A stretch of 64,000 bases of DNA from Taenia hydatigena. Lineage: Eukaryota > Platyhelminthes > Cestoda > Cyclophyllidea > Taeniidae. Below are positions 61,032-64,000 of the stretch, piece by piece. The DNA lies in the NCBI GenBank assembly GCA_036345935.2, contig JADWOT020001619.1, forward strand, positions 1 through 64,000, read 5' to 3'. A program made the translations under genes and the position numbers. Under the pieces are notes generated by a model. It saw nothing but the letters and a program-made list of their open reading frames with translations, did no database searches and had not been told where the DNA came from. Positions within the stretch are counted from its first letter, which is position 1; each line of letters starts with the position of its first letter.

Positions 61032-64000
61032 GTCGGCCAATGTGTAACAGATTGAATGCTTTCATTGAGATGGTGTAGCTCCGATCGCGGTTATTCTCAC
61101 TGGCACATGATAGCGCATTCATCAGTGCTGTTGTTTATTGGTCCACCTTGCAATCATCGCCAAACAGGTGGGCGTAGCATGATAGCAGGTGCACAACACC
61201 GTCGGGTGGGGCTTCCAAGGAGCCGACATTTGACAACATTTATAATGGTTAGTAGCGAGGCAAGTTGGCAGTATTGACAGCAGCATGATATGGCGTGGAC
61301 GAAGTGTACGAGATCTGGCCCATTGGAACACTTCATGTTTAGAAAATGTTTGTCCTTTGATGTATTGCTCTATCTTTCATGTTATGCAATAGTTTCATTT
61401 TTGTATGCAGTGGTCGACTTTTAGTGCTCTTATTGTCTGTTATATTAAAGTGGTTCCTGAGGATATCATTGAGTTTGTTGAGTGATGGGTGAGCAAAAAG
61501 GTAGGTGGCCTTGGCAGTGAATTTTGCTTATCAGCATTGCGTGCAACCTTAGCTTGGATGCACACGTGCTGCATTGCGTGGACGAGATGAGGCAATTTTT
61601 CATCTCTCGCCGAACATTACTGGCAAATGCCTGGCTAAGCAGATGCATTGGTATGTTGCAACTTCATAGTCTGACAGGTGAATTCGTCAAATCTTTATCA
61701 TCATCGCTCATAATTTGCCAAAGTAGTCCAAGCTATCAGACAGGTAAAAGACGATTCCGCAGGAGTGAGCAACTCCTTCAAATTGCAGAATACTTCTTCG
61801 CTTATGCGAAGCGATAATTCACGGTCCAAAATAAGCCGGTAAACAGGAACTGTATATAGCTTTATAAACTGAAAAGCAGCCCTCCCAACGACGGTCCGAT
61901 TCTGCAGATTGTGGAAGCAAGCGGCGTCTAGGTGGCTTTTGGTCTGTCACGTGGGAAAATCCATCAGCGTCCCACGGCCTTACAACAGAGGTTGGACGGT
62001 GTCCCTCCCGTCCACATTGCAATTTAGCCTTTAACAACTACGGTCAGCAGAACTTATTAATGCTGCACCCTACGGACTCGAGAATATCTTCGACGTGGGT
62101 GTCTTTCGTCAGTAGTTTTCCACCGGCGTCAAATGGACCTCGCCTTCCTTATGCGGCATTTGCGTGCCAAAACCCTGACCTGGTGGATGCTAATTAAAAT
62201 GCTAATCTCACCATACATCTGCTACTGAGCACTGATTCAGTAGCGAGGATGGTTTACCTTAGAATCCAAAATCAAGGCTGGTGACGGCACTGTGATGCAG
62301 AAGGGAGCAGGTACCGCATGGAATAATAAAATTACGCCATTGTCTGTCCGGCAAACTCCAGTCCAAAAGAAGACCAAAGATAGCGTGCATTAAATAACCA
62401 CTTTAAGGTCTGCGTTTGGAATGCATACTACTCATTATTCCATTATTTCATGGAAATAGTGAGTCAAATCATAAAGCTGAACATCTTTGTAATATTTGTA
62501 AGATTCAATGCCTCAGTTAGAGTGGAATTGTTAAAGAATGATACGGGGGAAGAAGGTGATAAAAAGGAAGCAAATTTGGCTTTGATGGACACCAAAGTCA
62601 CCAAAATATAAGGCAAGAGAACGATTAGTTCTCGCCTCGCTAACACTTAGGGTGGGTGAGTGCATGAGACTACATCTGCCAACACGTTTTTAACGATCTC
62701 TCGTGTCTGTGAGAGTAAATGAAAAAGGCCAATCTGACCGCAACATCTTTTCGATGGATAATGAGATGCAACTGTAGCACAAATGCGGCCAAAAAGGTAT
62801 AAAGCGATTGACCATGTAGCTAAAACTAGTCTTGATTAGGCTAAATCTTCTTTGTTTACTCTAGTGCTTTTACATTTTGCAGGCGATGCTGTGCTTTGCC
62901 CAGTACGCTTGCTGTTTGTTCCTAATTTGCAATAAGAAATGCTGTCTTAACCATCTCTACCCCAACATAGTTGCTCTTTATTCTTAAGCTCTACACAACT
63001 TAGTTGATGAGCCGGTTACGGGCAGCACATCGACGCCGTTTACGTCAAAAAAGAGCCCAAATGAGTGGAGGCGATTAAAATGTGGGAAGGCAGAGATGTG
63101 ACGCTGATGCTTGAGTGTTGGGAATGAACTGCACATGCCCTGTGCCTTAAATGTGACACAAGATTGCAGTTGTGGCTTGTGCTATTCTAAGTAGGTATCT
63201 TTGCAATGTAAATGGAGGAAGGTCGAGATTATTTCTCAAACTTGACACTGACATACAACTTTTTGGTTTGATTTGTAACAAGCCTTTTGCTTACAGGCAA
63301 AATCCAAGACAAATAGGCAGCATAAACGAACAGGAAGTGAACTGGGTGCATGCATGGGTGCGCGACAAATTAGAACAACGTAGATGTGGCAGTAATTGAT
63401 GGACAGATTTTGCATGGACAAAAAAACTATTTTAGACGAATGGAAAGTGGATGGCAAAAGTGGGTAAGCAAAAGAACAAATTATCAAAAACAAGAACTAA
63501 TTGTAAGGTTTCTGAGTGGAATGGGCCAAGACAAAAAGCTGACATTCTACCTGCCAGTGGATCAATATTTATTTTCGAATCGGACAGCTGACGTCATGGG
63601 GAATAAGTCGATGATTTTAAAATTTCGGTCAGTGCACTGACACTCTAATTTCTCACTCTGAGAGAAATGAGATTGTCTCAAAACTGGAAATTGGTTTTCT
63701 TGATACTCACTACCATTAGCTGCATCTACGTAGTCTTCTATGATGTCTTACCGCTTCGGAGGAGCTACGTGGGCCGCAGTGCCCATGCAGGTTAGTGGTC
63801 CTTCCTAATTGCAGCAGTGGCCTCTGAATGCATAATTACAGACCGGTTTTACGATTTGCTTAGAGTTGATTGCCATGGATGGGTCACCACTGGGAAACTA
63901 CATATGCCTCCAAGTACAGGCGTTTCTGTCTGAACGGCTGCCCATTTTGCTGACCCCACCACACCAGAACAGTCAATTCTGGTTACTCGGAGTGCGGAAT

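Larger units (their letters stand above)
56130..64000 (-). repeat. giant inverted repeat, right arm
   Basis: Reverse complement of 46,790-54,660 and cut off by the window end, so the true arm is longer or equal. Contents mirror the left arm: the tryptophan-rich gene nearest the spacer, a hairpin at 57,898, a quadruplex-type tract at 60,494 and a tRNA-like segment at 60,988. No other gene is supportable. Short frames present in both arms are identical but carry no domain. Confidence 0.97.

Noticed and set aside
1..64000. CRISPR arrays, operons, riboswitches or prophage
   Set aside because: No regularly spaced short repeats and no bacterial gene organisation. Retroelements, spaced TATA and AATAAA signals and large non-coding tracts indicate an animal genome.

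Overview
This window is non-coding-rich nuclear DNA from a multicellular animal. There are no operons or bacterial-type genes. It holds LTR retrotransposon debris, a decayed intronless AGC-type protein kinase copy, many old tandem and inverted duplications, microsatellites and an assembly gap of 292 N. The retroelement type (short LTRs bounded by TGTA...TACA, Ty3/gypsy-like Gag and integrase end) and the general texture would suit a parasitic flatworm. That placement is inference; the sequence does not prove it.

Layout. 0.36-2.58 kb is an old duplicate whose inverted partner lies at 33.6-35.35 kb. 2.83-3.73 kb is a complete miniature LTR element with target-site duplication. 4.4-5.6, 13.2-16.4 and 36.9-39.9 kb are diverged tandem duplications, and 18.9-25.3 kb (with a further piece at 36.1-36.6 kb) is a larger repeat family. 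27.05-27.36 kb could be a 3' terminal exon. 30.7-32.6 kb is an internally deleted Ty3/gypsy element, followed at 32.7-34 kb by LTRs of the miniature-element family, two of them with their own target-site duplications and one nested inside an older copy. 40.76-41.95 kb is the dead kinase.

The most striking structure is a giant inverted repeat. From 46,790 to the right edge of the window, the sequence is two reverse-complementary arms of at least 7,871 bp around a 1,469-bp unique spacer (54,661-56,129). Paired positions always sum to 110,790, so there is no net insertion or deletion, and every stretch compared by eye was identical. At the inner end of each arm sits one copy of a small gene with TATA box, initiator-like site, start codon, 69-codon frame and AATAAA signal. 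It encodes a protein of 15 tryptophans and 6 cysteines. The two copies point away from each other. The perfect identity stops about 260 bp upstream of the start codons, but recognisable diverged homology continues for 60 or so bases into the spacer. This suggests an older gene pair whose arms were later made identical, by gene conversion or recent duplication. An assembly artefact is still possible.

Only the tryptophan-rich gene pair looks like intact coding sequence. All other coding traces are broken or weak. Large stretches hold nothing I can identify, and multi-exon genes with short exons could be hidden there.
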